The position numbers and the translations under genes are program-made. From positions 1 through 26,897 of the IMG/VR virus record IMGVR_UViG_3300029448_000051: a stretch of DNA of 26,897 nucleotides; one strand, 5' to 3'. Positions within the stretch are counted from its first letter, which is position 1. The number at the start of each line of letters is the position of its first letter. Below, piece by piece: positions 14,446-24,513 of the stretch. The stretch is from a virus. The notes under the pieces are model-generated. The model worked only from the letters and a program-made list of their open reading frames with translations, did not search any database and had not been told where the DNA came from.

Positions 14446-15875
14446 TGGCAATGGATGACGAAATACAAGAATTGTTTAATGTTGCAGAGATTGAAACTCT
14501 TGGTGAATCTAAAATGGATAGTACTAAAAACGCTGAACTAGCAGAAGTAAATAGATTAGCTAAAATAGATAGTTTAATACAAGATAGTACTGACCAAGTT
14601 ACAAAACATTTAAAAGATTATACTACAATAAAGGAAATAAATTTACTAGATAGTCAATTTAAAGATGAACAACCAATGTCTATATTGTTTACTAATGAAG
14701 ATTATCAAGGTAGAAGTGAAGCAGAATTATATTCTTTATTAGAAGAAATGGTTGTGCATGAATCTACTACAAATGTTACGGATGATTATAAAAGATTTAA
14801 TGTCCTTAGAGAAGATTTAGTGAACGTACACAGTCCTTATCAATCTGCTTTTACAGGAGGAACTTCTGACGCTGGATATGGCAATATGGTTCAAGGTACT
14901 ATACCAGGAGAAACGTCACCTAGAGATATATCAGAAGATGATTCTTTAATTAATATAGGTAGTTATCTTCAAGGAGCTAATAGTATTGATGAAATGTGGC
15001 CATCTGACACTAAGCATAAAACTACTGGTGGTGCATGGTATGAATTAGGAGGTTTAAAAGGTGGAGGAGTTATGTTAGACCAAGATGAATTTTGGGAAAC
15101 AGACCCTCATGACTTTAGAAGTGCTACTATAGCTAGAATGGTTGCAAGTGATCAAGGTATTAGAGATTTAGTTTTAGGAAGTCATAAATTTAATCAAACA
15201 ACAAATAAGCATGAAATAACTGGTGGTATACTAGAGTTAATTAAATCTTTCGGATTGACTGGAGAATCTAATACTTGGGAAAGTATGAAAGAATTTGTTG
15301 GATTTAGGTCTAATGCTATGAAAATAGTAGATATGGCTTTAGAATCTAAAAAAGCAGGTAGAGATTATTTTTTAACTGGTAATTACAATAGTGAAAACAG
15401 TCCATTTGAAGTAGGAACACGATACCATCGCTCTGGAATTAGTAGAGAAATGCATGATAGGCTATCTAAGTATCCTGAATCTCAAAGAAAAATTATATTA
15501 GAAACATTACAAGATGCTGTAGATACAATATATGCTAAAGGATTAGCAATTGAAAAGCATGCTAATAATCTTGTAGATGAGTATGAGTCTTATGCTAAAA
15601 AGTTTCCAAATCAAAAAGGTTTAAATTCTACACTTCAAACTAATACTGCAAATAAAGATTTAGCTAAAGCTCAGCAATATAAATCTGATTTAGTTAATTC
15701 TATTGATGCTTATAAAAGTGTCTCAGGAAAAGATTTTGATGTTTATGAAGCATTAAATGCTCTATCTATGACACAATTAAATGAAGAGTTAGATAAGATT
15801 CCAGATGAGTCAAGAACACAAGCTGTTGATGATTACCTAATACAGTTAACCGAAAATACAGGCGCAGCATACTAA
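14445..15875 (+). CDS. 476-aa putative internal virion protein, unrecognised
   Basis: Starts at the TAATG overlap at 14443-14447; ATG 14451 is an alternative two codons on. Residues 1-85 are helical and acidic with repeated short EIxELF/AEVNRLAKID-type stretches. The middle has a Gly-rich patch (GGAWYELGGLKGGGVMLDQ, about 193-211) followed by DEFWETDPHDF. The C-terminal third (about 320-476) is long amphipathic helix, likely coiled coil. There is no membrane segment or catalytic motif. It ends 10 bases before the giant polymerase gene and is probably co-translated and packaged with it. No function can be assigned from sequence alone. Confidence 0.55.
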   Translation: MAMDDEIQELFNVAEIETLGESKMDSTKNAELAEVNRLAKIDSLIQDSTDQVTKHLKDYTTIKEINLLDSQFKDEQPMSILFTNEDYQGRSEAELYSLLEEMVVHESTTNVTDDYKRFNVLREDLVNVHSPYQSAFTGGTSDAGYGNMVQGTIPGETSPRDISEDDSLINIGSYLQGANSIDEMWPSDTKHKTTGGAWYELGGLKGGGVMLDQDEFWETDPHDFRSATIARMVASDQGIRDLVLGSHKFNQTTNKHEITGGILELIKSFGLTGESNTWESMKEFVGFRSNAMKIVDMALESKKAGRDYFLTGNYNSENSPFEVGTRYHRSGISREMHDRLSKYPESQRKIILETLQDAVDTIYAKGLAIEKHANNLVDEYESYAKKFPNQKGLNSTLQTNTANKDLAKAQQYKSDLVNSIDAYKSVSGKDFDVYEALNALSMTQLNEELDKIPDESRTQAVDDYLIQLTENTGAAY

Positions 15876-15881
15876 GAGGAG
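15876..15881 (+). promoter_or_regulatory. Ribosome binding site of the giant RNAP gene
   Basis: GAGGAG sits directly after the upstream TAA and four bases before ATG 15886. It is one of the clearer SD sites here and fixes the start of the 2875-aa protein independently of coupling. Confidence 0.7.
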
Positions 15882-15885
15882 AAAT

Positions 15886-18800
15886 ATGAGTCTAGAACAA
15901 GATTTAGCTCAATTTTTGGCTAGAGATGAGAAAAGAAAAACTCAGCTAGGACAATTACCACAAGGATCATCTACTGATCAAATACTTCAACAAGAAGAAT
16001 TACCAGTTCAAAATTCAGTTTATTCTAATGCGTTAATGAATAGTGCTGTAAATGCAGATAGAGGTCCTTTAGCAGAGTTTGTAGGTGAAATGGCTTGGGG
16101 TTTTGCTGATGAATATACTTTAGGTGGTCTTGGCATGGCTGAAGAATATGATTGGCTTGAAAGGTCTACAGGTTCAGAGAAGCCACAAGAACTGTTAGAA
16201 GGTTTTAGAGACTTAGCACAAGGCGGTAAAAGATTAGTTGACCCTTTAACAGGTGAGTCTTTTAGACCAGGGCCTGAAAGTTTTGCAGGAAAACTAGGTG
16301 GCGGTATAGGTGTAGTAGGTGGTTTTATATCAGGTGCTCCAGCAAAAATATTAAAAGTTGGTGGAAAAGCATTAACATGGGCTACTGCAAAAGCTGGCAG
16401 AAAAGCAACCTTTGCTAAGACTTTAAAAAATATACAAAAAGCTACTACTCCTTTAACAAGCTCTGACCCTGCTGCCCAAATTTTTAATAATGCTTTACAA
16501 GGCGGAGTTTCAAGAGCTGTTATTAATGCTGCTAAACCAGGAATTTTAAATAATACAGATAATTTTGTAGCACATGTTAGTTCAGGGATTAAAGGAAGTA
16601 TAGATGAAGCAGTAGAATCTGGTTTATTAAATAGAAAAACTGCAGAATCTATCGGTGATGTTTACACTAAGTATTTATCAGATAGACCTCTAACTTCTAT
16701 GATAGATTATTTTACAACAAATGCTACAAATTCTAGGTTAGCATATACAGTTGGTGCTATAGTTCAAGAAGGCTTGCAGTTTGGTATATTAGATGGTATT
16801 AGAGCTGGAGTGCATGTTGGATTTGGCTTAGATGATAAAAATCACCATGAATATGATTTAATGGAACCTGTATGGGGTTTAGGTATTGGTGGTGCATTTG
16901 GTGCTTTAAAATGGATGAGACCTGCAGGTAAATCTGCATCAGGTCAAATAGACTTTAAATCAGGTATAAGGGGTCAATTAGCTACAAGTTCTAAATTACT
17001 TAAAAAAGATAGCTACCAAACTTTAAAAACTAAAACTGAAGCTCTTGGAGCTGATGCTAAGGTCTTAGGTCAGCAAGTACAAACTGTAAAAGTTTTAGGC
17101 AAAGACTATTCATTTGATATGACTAGTGTTGAATCTGAAGTAGTAAGAATATTAGATGCAGCAGGTTTAAAAGCAACAAGTCAAGCTAAAGGAGATTTAG
17201 TAAGAGAAGTATTAGCAAAAACTTCTAATAAGTATGGTAAAGAATTAATTAAATGGGCTGGTAAAAATGAATGGGCTAATGTTGCTGAAAATTGGCCTAA
17301 GATGGTTTTAGGTGCAGGTATTATGAATGCTAGACTATACTACGATATGTATAATGGAGAAAATGTTGGTACCGATGATTTAATGGTTAATGTATTATTA
17401 GGAGCTTATCTTAATAGACGTGGTACACCAAGAAGAACAGATATGTTTCCAGAGCAAATACAAAGATTGCGTTCTGGGTTACATACATTAGGTGTTTTAC
17501 CTCCTGAGTACATTCGAACTAACCCATTTAGAGTTATGCCTACATTAGACCCAGCTAGAAGCAGCTCAATGAATCCTTTTGCATCTGATATAGAATTAAA
17601 TAAAATTGTAGCTCATGCTGAAAAACTTGGTTTTACAACAAATAATTTCGATAAGATAGACACTCCAATTAGTAAAGAAACTTCTCCAGGAATGTTTGAC
17701 TTTACAACAGGCTATGGAAAAAGATCTGTAAATCAGTCTGGAGAACCTTTACCATTGTTTCATGAATTCTATAGATTTTTAGAAGGAGCTGCAAATAAAA
17801 AGTATGTTAAAAATTTAGACAATATTTCTGAATCAGCAGCAAAAGAAATAGAAACAATGCTTCAAAAGAAGTTTAAAGATGAAGCTGATATGAAAATGTA
17901 CATGCGTAAAGTTGTTGATAATGCTGGTGATAGATTTGAAAACGAAATTGTAGGTGCAACTGTAGATATGATGAAAGTATTAGGTCAAATTACAGGTGGT
18001 AAAGGTGATGGTACTATTGGTAAAATACCTTCTACAATTACAATTAGTGAAACTATTATTAAAGCTGCAGAAGAAGGTAAGCTTCATAATTATATAGAAG
18101 AGTTTAGAGGAGTACAAAATCAAGCTGATGCTTTAAGAAATTTATTAAAAAAAGCTAACATTATGGTTAATACAACTTTTGAATTAATGAGAGCTAATAA
18201 AAAAGAAACTGACCAAGCATATATTATTAAAGATTTTGCTCAAATTAAAGCAATGAGAGATGTTATAAACAATAGAGAAATTGCTATTAATAATGAGTTA
18301 GGTATTAAAAATGATGCAAGTAATAGATTCCAATTTGAAAATGCTTGGCAAATGACTACATATTTAAAAAATAGAATAATGAACAAGAAAGCTAGTTCAT
18401 TTTCTAAATTACTAGATAGAAACTTAGAAGTTAATCAAGATGTATTTCAAGCATTGTTAGATTCTGGATTATTACAAGCAGATGGTTTAAATTTAAATCC
18501 TAGAAGAATTGGAAGTCTTGAACAAGTAAAGCTTGTAGACAATAATTTTGTTTCCATTAAAGACCCTAAACTTGTTGGTGATAGTCAAATGTTTTTAAAT
18601 TCTATATTAGAAGTATTAGGAGCAAAAGGACAATATGGTGTATCAGAAGCTCCTGTTAATATTACAGTATCTCAAATACAAAGATTAAAATCATTCTTAA
18701 ATAGCAAAGGTCTTAATGTAGATCCTGCATCTTTATCTATGTTCTCTACAGAAACAGTAAGAAGAATAACATTTCAAAACTTTAAAGATTCTAAATTAAC

Positions 18801-21800
18801 TCAAGAAAATGTAGGTGTTTTTCAAGCTTTATCTTCTTTAGGTGGATTAGAAGACACTGGTCAAAAGTTTCATTTAATGAAATATAGTAGAATTAAAGAT
18901 GGAAGACCAGTAGGAATATTAGCAAGTAAAATAGCTTATGAAGGTTCTACTGAATCAATCAAAGAAATTGTTAAAGAATATAATTCTTATGTAGAGTCAA
19001 TGAAAACTAATGGAAAAGTACAAGGAAAGAATGAAAGTTTTGTATCCGAAGGTCAAACATTTACTATTACAAATGAAAATACTTTTTTAACTATTCAATC
19101 ATTATTATATGATTCTATACATAAAACTAATGGTAGTGCTAGAAAAGAACTTATGGATTTTATGCTTTCAGATATAAGCAAAAGTAAAGCAAAAGATGCT
19201 ACGCTTACATTTATGTCTGCTTATCCTGAAAAAACGTCTAAATTAATCAAATTAATGATAAATAATGGTACTTTAGAACTTAAAAAGAATGACGGAAGTC
19301 TTGATGGCACATATGAGTATTATGTTAATAAGGAGAAATTTGGAAGAAAAGATATACAAGACAAAATAATCAGTTTTATAGAAAGATATGGTATTAATCT
19401 TGATACTTTAGAAGTTATGACATCTAATGCTGAAAAACATTTAGAAACTTATCTAGAAAATACATATGGAGTAGGAGATCATAAAGCTGGTATTACAGTA
19501 GACAAGTTTTTCCAATCTTATTTACCAAATAGTCAAAGAAGTCCTGAAAAAATGAATGATTATTTAACTGATAAACTTTTTGATATAAATAATAACTTTA
19601 GAGGTTATGAAGCTATCAATGATATTATGACTGAAATGACTATTCCTAGAGGTAAAGAACAAAGAGCTTATAATGATATTATACAAATATTATCTAATAA
19701 GATTCAAGGAAGCACAAAGAAAGTATTTTACTTTTCTGATGGTGAAGTTAAAGTTAAGGACACAGATTTAGCAACTTATAAAACTCCTTATTTTACTATG
19801 TTAGATAAATTAGGTATTAAATATGCTCTAGTTGATGGCATGTCACATGATTGGGTTTTACATCCAGATACTAATAGACTGTTATATCAACCATTAGATA
19901 TATTTCAAAATGAGTCTAATATCATAGGAAGAGCAGATAAAAGAATGATTCAACAAAGACGTGAATTGTTTATGGATATGTTATCTAAAAAAACTGATAT
20001 AGAAGGTTTTGAATCAGGTTTAACTATGATTGATATGCCTGGATTAAAAATGTCATTAGCTGTAAGTAAAGCAGATGTTAATGCTATTAAAACAGCTTAT
20101 AATGAAATGTACACTAGACAAATTAAAAACACAGAAGAGGGTAGTTTAAGTAGAAAGAAATTAGAGTTTTACAAAAAAAGATTAGAAGAAAGTGTAAGTG
20201 TAGATGATTTAGCAAATCCTATGGCATTACAAATGATGATTGCAGAATCTATGTTTGTAGGAGCTAATAAGAATGAGTTTATTAAATATCTTGAAATGGG
20301 TCCTGGTAATGCTGATTTAAATAAAATGTTTGTTGGTAGACAAAAGTTATTTAATACAATGAAATTTAAAAGATTAGATAAAGATTTATTACAAGCAATG
20401 CAAGAGTCTAATATGTTTAGTAATTCTAGCTCAGAGTATAGACTTTTAGACAAATATATTAAAAAGAATAAAGTTGGAGTTACTGTTTTTGATGATAGTT
20501 TAGGTAGTTTTAATCTTAAACAATTATTTGAAGCAGAAAATGGAACAGGTTCTTGGCAAAAATATTACGGAGATAGAGCTAAAGAATCTTCTCATGATAG
20601 TATTAGTTTTATATCTAAAGAAATGGCAGATTTTTTAGGAATAGCATATGGAGCTCCAGGTTCTAGGGTTTTTAAACCAGTCATTAGTTCTCAAGGAGAA
20701 GGAAATTTAATGTATGGTAAAACAGAATTTGTTTATGACCCTAAAATGGATGCGGTATTTAAAGCAAATCCAGGTTTAGATATATTAATGGCTGCTAGTG
20801 CAGAGAAATTAAAATTATATCAAAATAAAGATTTAAATAATGTTGCAAGTGAAATGTTGCAAGTAGAAAGAGAGTCGTTTTATACTACAGGAAAATTTAA
20901 TAGTAATAAAATTATTGATATACCTTTAGAAGCAATAGGTATACAGAAAATACCTGATCACTATACTCCAGGTAAAATATCACCTAGTGTTCTTAATACT
21001 CATACAGATATTGATTTAGGTAAAAATCTATACAATGATTATTTTGCTGACAATTTAGCTAGAGCTTCAAAAAATATAACTGAAATATTGAAAAATCCAT
21101 TCATTGAATATGAAATGATGAAACGTATAAAAGAAGGACAAACTACTGGTAAATATGAAGATTTAGAATTGCTAGACAGTTATGATGCTAATAGTAGTTT
21201 GCAATTAGAATGGTTAAAAACTAGTCCTTATGCTTCTATTGATGTATTTGGACCTGGTGCTAAAATGAATCCACTAAAAGCAAGGTATTTAGACCAAGCA
21301 ATGGCACCTAGTACAGAGTATATGTTTAATAACAAAAGATATAGATTTGGTGGTAAATCTACCATCATGCAAGATATGAATACAGCTTTAAAAGGAACTA
21401 AATTTAATCCAGAAACAGGAGAAATAGAGCGTTATGGAGAGATTATGCTGCCATATGATATAGGAGCAGAAGGTATAGATTTTGCTAGACGTAATTATGA
21501 TGTTAGAGTTATTAATAACAAAACTAATAAAGTAGAAAAAGCAGAAGATATATTTAACAAACTTGGCGGTTCAAAAACTTTTACATATTCAGATATTATG
21601 CAAAGTGCTAAACCTTTAGAAGCATTGTTTAATGTGTTTGAAAGAGGTGCTTTAAAAGATTATGATATTGCAATATCTACTATGAGATTTCCAAGAACAA
21701 GACCTAATGATTTAGCTTTATTAAGATTAAGAGGATTTAATGATAAAGGTTCTGGCAATGTAACTAAAGTAAATCCGTTTGATGTATATAATATATTTGA

Positions 21801-24513
21801 AGGTGATTATGATATTGATGCAGTAGATTTTACTTGGGCTGGTAGTAAATCTTGGTATGAAAATATTAAACGTGCTAACAAAGTATTTGTTCCTACAGCA
21901 GATGCAACTAAAACTAGTGAAATATTACCTGAAATTGAATTAGGTTCATTAAATCCTGAAAAAGCTAGCAGAGAATGGAATGCTTTAAATGGAAATCAAA
22001 GAGCTTTATCTGGAGCTAGAGGATTAGTCCAGGCTACTTCGGCTTTAGTAAAACACGCAGATAATATTGCTGCTACTAAACTAAATCCAGATAGAAGTAC
22101 TAGAAAGGTTTTATTAAGAAATCCTAATAAGAAGGAAGGAGAAATAGGTTATTGGGAAGTAGAAATGGATTGGAATAATGGAGATTTTCATTTAAGACAA
22201 GCATTAGAAGGCCAAGTATTACTAGATGCCTCTTCTCCTGATCCTACTTTATTAAACAAAGTTAAAGATTGGAGATATGATTTTCTATTTCCTGAATATA
22301 ATGTTGACCCATTACTAAATAAAACTCTGTCTAAAGACAATTTTATAAATACAGATGGTTCATATAATACAACAAATTTAAGAGCTTTTATTAATGGTAA
22401 AAAGAATAGTGATGGCGAGTATGCTAATCATAGAGTAAGGTTATTTAGAAGATTTGAGTATGTATCAGAAAATGGCAATCTTGTTAAAAAAGAAGTTAAA
22501 TTACAAGAGCTAGATAAAGATTTAATTAAAAATATATTTAGTGAATACTCTAAACTATTAGAAGTAAGTCCTGGTAGAAAAGTTTATGGCAATAATGGTA
22601 GTAGTAAAAATGCAAATTATGAAGATATATTAATTAGAGGAGAAAGATACTTTACTAACGCTAAAAACTTTAGAGGCAATCAATTTAATAAAATCAACTA
22701 TAAGAAAGAATTTGACGAATTTCGTAAAACTGAATATTATAAATACAGTCAAAGTGTTAACTCTATGCTAGGTAATCAATTTATGGATTATTTTGCTCCT
22801 AAATCATTTAAATATACAGATGCTAAAGGCAATGTTAAATATGATAAAAAGAAAAAGTATGCTACTAAGTCTCCATTTGCTTCTGGAGTTGAACAAAATA
22901 TGAGAGATAGGTATGACGGTGTTCAGGGAGGTGTAGTAGAAAGATCTATAAGAGAAATATATATGAAAGACCCTCTTAATACATTACATACAGACACTAA
23001 AGTTTTAACTAAAGATTCTTTTATTAGACAAGAAAATCTTGCAAATGAAATACTGCATAATGATAATATGAGTATTCAAGAAATGAATAACTTTATACCT
23101 CAATTAATAGGCAATATCAATAAAGATATATCAACTATTAAAAGATTGCAATATCAATGGGTTCAGTTAAATAAAAGTAGATTTAAAGGCAAAAAAGCCA
23201 AGATGGATGAATTGAATAGACAAATTGCAGAATTAAAAGAAAAAATTAAACCTTTATTAGGTAAAGCTTATTGGAAGAGTAGAAAAATAAAAGATGCTGA
23301 CAGGTTTAACTTAGTAGATATATCAAGTGATAAAAATATTATTGATGGAACAGTACAGTATTTTACACTAGGTAATTTAGCTAGAGCTTTTCCTATGAAT
23401 AAAAATGCTTTTGGTTTTAAATCAGACCTTAAAGAATTGAGAACTTTCATAGGTTCTAATTATGCTGGTCAAAGAGATTTGTGGGGATATGGTAACTACG
23501 GAAGAAAAACTATTGCTACTGATGAAGTTAAACAAAGAATGTCTGAAGTTAGAAATACTAAAGAAATAGAAACAAGAGCAGATGAAATGCTTGCTAAGGC
23601 TGTTTCTAAGCATGGTATTGCATTTTTATGGGAATTTGCTATGCCAAGCTCAACTAGCATGGAAAATAAAATAGGAGTATTTAATGGTAATGTTATGCCT
23701 GTTGCAATTAATCCTAGTGGTAATTATAAAAGAGCTATTAGGTATCTATTAAAAGGCAAAACAGGACAATTAGACCCATCGGTATACCAAAGAACTAGTC
23801 GAGATCAATTTAAAGCTGTTTTAGAAGGATTAGCTGAAGTTGATTTTACTTGGAGAAGATTTTTTAATGGTCAAAATAATTTTATGCCTCTTGATGCAGC
23901 AGAAGTATCTAAATTAATTACATATCAAATGCCTAAATACTCTTGGAAAATGAATAGCATGTTCAGTAAATATACAGATATTAAATCTGATAAAGAGTTA
24001 AGTCAATTTAATCCATTTGGAATGGGTAAAAAATATGATATGAATATTGCTTTCTTTAGATCTTTATCTAACTTGGATAAATCTGTAAATGGAAAAACTT
24101 TTGAAGACGGAACTAGTATACTCTCTTATACTAATCAATTAATGATGGAAAATGGTTATCTTACTCCACAAAAACATTTAGCTCTTATGGCTGATATAAG
24201 CACTAAATTAGGACCTATGATGGAAAGAGTATTTCCTAGTACTGTAGATATACATACAGGCGTTGCTCAACCATTAAGACCTTTTGATATGTTAAACAAT
24301 CCTATGTATATTTTACTAGGTGGAAGTCATATGAGTGGTTCTGGTATGAGTTTAGACCCTTGGAAATCAATGAGTCCATATGAAAAATCATCTGTTAATA
24401 AAATGTTACGACAAGTAAATGATATGAAGAATACAAAAAAAGATGTTTGGCATGAGTCATTTTTTGAAACTGATTTAAGATTAGATGTTAATAAAAAACC
24501 AGAGGAGTGTTAA
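15886..24513 (+). CDS. Giant virion protein with a single-chain, two-barrel (DPBB) DNA-dependent RNA polymerase core
   Basis: A 2875-aa protein. The N-terminal part (1-350) looks like an ejection or polyvalent protein: FADEYTLGGLGMAEEY (73-88), a Gly-rich hydrophobic segment (137-165), and further Gly/hydrophobic stretches (286-310, 326-343). Residues 350-1500 are largely helical and unassigned. The polymerase core follows. Barrel 1: D1571 (HDSISFIS), then K1597 (VFKPVIS), G1611-K1612-T (YGKTEFVYDP) and D1632...S1638-x-x-K1641. Barrel 2: R1934-x-P1936, L1948-R-G1950-F, N1963-P1964, then D1974-Y-D1976-I-D1978, matching the order R-x-P...G...hP...NADFDGD of cellular beta'. The order beta-like then beta'-like on one chain is that of crAss-like phage virion RNAPs, YonO and QDE-1. 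Residues after 2010 (ALSGARGLVQATSALVKH) may hold the bridge-helix area; this is a guess. The role inferred is injection with the DNA and transcription of early genes. Confidence 0.75.
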   Translation: MSLEQDLAQFLARDEKRKTQLGQLPQGSSTDQILQQEELPVQNSVYSNALMNSAVNADRGPLAEFVGEMAWGFADEYTLGGLGMAEEYDWLERSTGSEKPQELLEGFRDLAQGGKRLVDPLTGESFRPGPESFAGKLGGGIGVVGGFISGAPAKILKVGGKALTWATAKAGRKATFAKTLKNIQKATTPLTSSDPAAQIFNNALQGGVSRAVINAAKPGILNNTDNFVAHVSSGIKGSIDEAVESGLLNRKTAESIGDVYTKYLSDRPLTSMIDYFTTNATNSRLAYTVGAIVQEGLQFGILDGIRAGVHVGFGLDDKNHHEYDLMEPVWGLGIGGAFGALKWMRPAGKSASGQIDFKSGIRGQLATSSKLLKKDSYQTLKTKTEALGADAKVLGQQVQTVKVLGKDYSFDMTSVESEVVRILDAAGLKATSQAKGDLVREVLAKTSNKYGKELIKWAGKNEWANVAENWPKMVLGAGIMNARLYYDMYNGENVGTDDLMVNVLLGAYLNRRGTPRRTDMFPEQIQRLRSGLHTLGVLPPEYIRTNPFRVMPTLDPARSSSMNPFASDIELNKIVAHAEKLGFTTNNFDKIDTPISKETSPGMFDFTTGYGKRSVNQSGEPLPLFHEFYRFLEGAANKKYVKNLDNISESAAKEIETMLQKKFKDEADMKMYMRKVVDNAGDRFENEIVGATVDMMKVLGQITGGKGDGTIGKIPSTITISETIIKAAEEGKLHNYIEEFRGVQNQADALRNLLKKANIMVNTTFELMRANKKETDQAYIIKDFAQIKAMRDVINNREIAINNELGIKNDASNRFQFENAWQMTTYLKNRIMNKKASSFSKLLDRNLEVNQDVFQALLDSGLLQADGLNLNPRRIGSLEQVKLVDNNFVSIKDPKLVGDSQMFLNSILEVLGAKGQYGVSEAPVNITVSQIQRLKSFLNSKGLNVDPASLSMFSTETVRRITFQNFKDSKLTQENVGVFQALSSLGGLEDTGQKFHLMKYSRIKDGRPVGILASKIAYEGSTESIKEIVKEYNSYVESMKTNGKVQGKNESFVSEGQTFTITNENTFLTIQSLLYDSIHKTNGSARKELMDFMLSDISKSKAKDATLTFMSAYPEKTSKLIKLMINNGTLELKKNDGSLDGTYEYYVNKEKFGRKDIQDKIISFIERYGINLDTLEVMTSNAEKHLETYLENTYGVGDHKAGITVDKFFQSYLPNSQRSPEKMNDYLTDKLFDINNNFRGYEAINDIMTEMTIPRGKEQRAYNDIIQILSNKIQGSTKKVFYFSDGEVKVKDTDLATYKTPYFTMLDKLGIKYALVDGMSHDWVLHPDTNRLLYQPLDIFQNESNIIGRADKRMIQQRRELFMDMLSKKTDIEGFESGLTMIDMPGLKMSLAVSKADVNAIKTAYNEMYTRQIKNTEEGSLSRKKLEFYKKRLEESVSVDDLANPMALQMMIAESMFVGANKNEFIKYLEMGPGNADLNKMFVGRQKLFNTMKFKRLDKDLLQAMQESNMFSNSSSEYRLLDKYIKKNKVGVTVFDDSLGSFNLKQLFEAENGTGSWQKYYGDRAKESSHDSISFISKEMADFLGIAYGAPGSRVFKPVISSQGEGNLMYGKTEFVYDPKMDAVFKANPGLDILMAASAEKLKLYQNKDLNNVASEMLQVERESFYTTGKFNSNKIIDIPLEAIGIQKIPDHYTPGKISPSVLNTHTDIDLGKNLYNDYFADNLARASKNITEILKNPFIEYEMMKRIKEGQTTGKYEDLELLDSYDANSSLQLEWLKTSPYASIDVFGPGAKMNPLKARYLDQAMAPSTEYMFNNKRYRFGGKSTIMQDMNTALKGTKFNPETGEIERYGEIMLPYDIGAEGIDFARRNYDVRVINNKTNKVEKAEDIFNKLGGSKTFTYSDIMQSAKPLEALFNVFERGALKDYDIAISTMRFPRTRPNDLALLRLRGFNDKGSGNVTKVNPFDVYNIFEGDYDIDAVDFTWAGSKSWYENIKRANKVFVPTADATKTSEILPEIELGSLNPEKASREWNALNGNQRALSGARGLVQATSALVKHADNIAATKLNPDRSTRKVLLRNPNKKEGEIGYWEVEMDWNNGDFHLRQALEGQVLLDASSPDPTLLNKVKDWRYDFLFPEYNVDPLLNKTLSKDNFINTDGSYNTTNLRAFINGKKNSDGEYANHRVRLFRRFEYVSENGNLVKKEVKLQELDKDLIKNIFSEYSKLLEVSPGRKVYGNNGSSKNANYEDILIRGERYFTNAKNFRGNQFNKINYKKEFDEFRKTEYYKYSQSVNSMLGNQFMDYFAPKSFKYTDAKGNVKYDKKKKYATKSPFASGVEQNMRDRYDGVQGGVVERSIREIYMKDPLNTLHTDTKVLTKDSFIRQENLANEILHNDNMSIQEMNNFIPQLIGNINKDISTIKRLQYQWVQLNKSRFKGKKAKMDELNRQIAELKEKIKPLLGKAYWKSRKIKDADRFNLVDISSDKNIIDGTVQYFTLGNLARAFPMNKNAFGFKSDLKELRTFIGSNYAGQRDLWGYGNYGRKTIATDEVKQRMSEVRNTKEIETRADEMLAKAVSKHGIAFLWEFAMPSSTSMENKIGVFNGNVMPVAINPSGNYKRAIRYLLKGKTGQLDPSVYQRTSRDQFKAVLEGLAEVDFTWRRFFNGQNNFMPLDAAEVSKLITYQMPKYSWKMNSMFSKYTDIKSDKELSQFNPFGMGKKYDMNIAFFRSLSNLDKSVNGKTFEDGTSILSYTNQLMMENGYLTPQKHLALMADISTKLGPMMERVFPSTVDIHTGVAQPLRPFDMLNNPMYILLGGSHMSGSGMSLDPWKSMSPYEKSSVNKMLRQVNDMKNTKKDVWHESFFETDLRLDVNKKPEEC
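21805..21819 (+). other. Codons of the predicted RNAP catalytic loop D-x-D-x-D
   Basis: Encodes D1974-Y-D1976-I-D1978, preceded by YNIFEG and followed by AVDF. In the family the three aspartates hold the catalytic Mg2+ ion. Cellular enzymes have DFDGD; here Ile replaces Gly between the second and third Asp. The call rests on the motif plus the matching upstream R-x-P and N-P positions, not on an alignment. Confidence 0.75.

Noticed and set aside
15886-24513. N4-like virion RNA polymerase (T7 family) as the identity of the giant protein
   Set aside because: N4 vRNAP uses T7-type motifs; here the D-x-D-x-D loop with preceding R-x-P and N-P, plus the Lys barrel, points to the two-barrel family instead.
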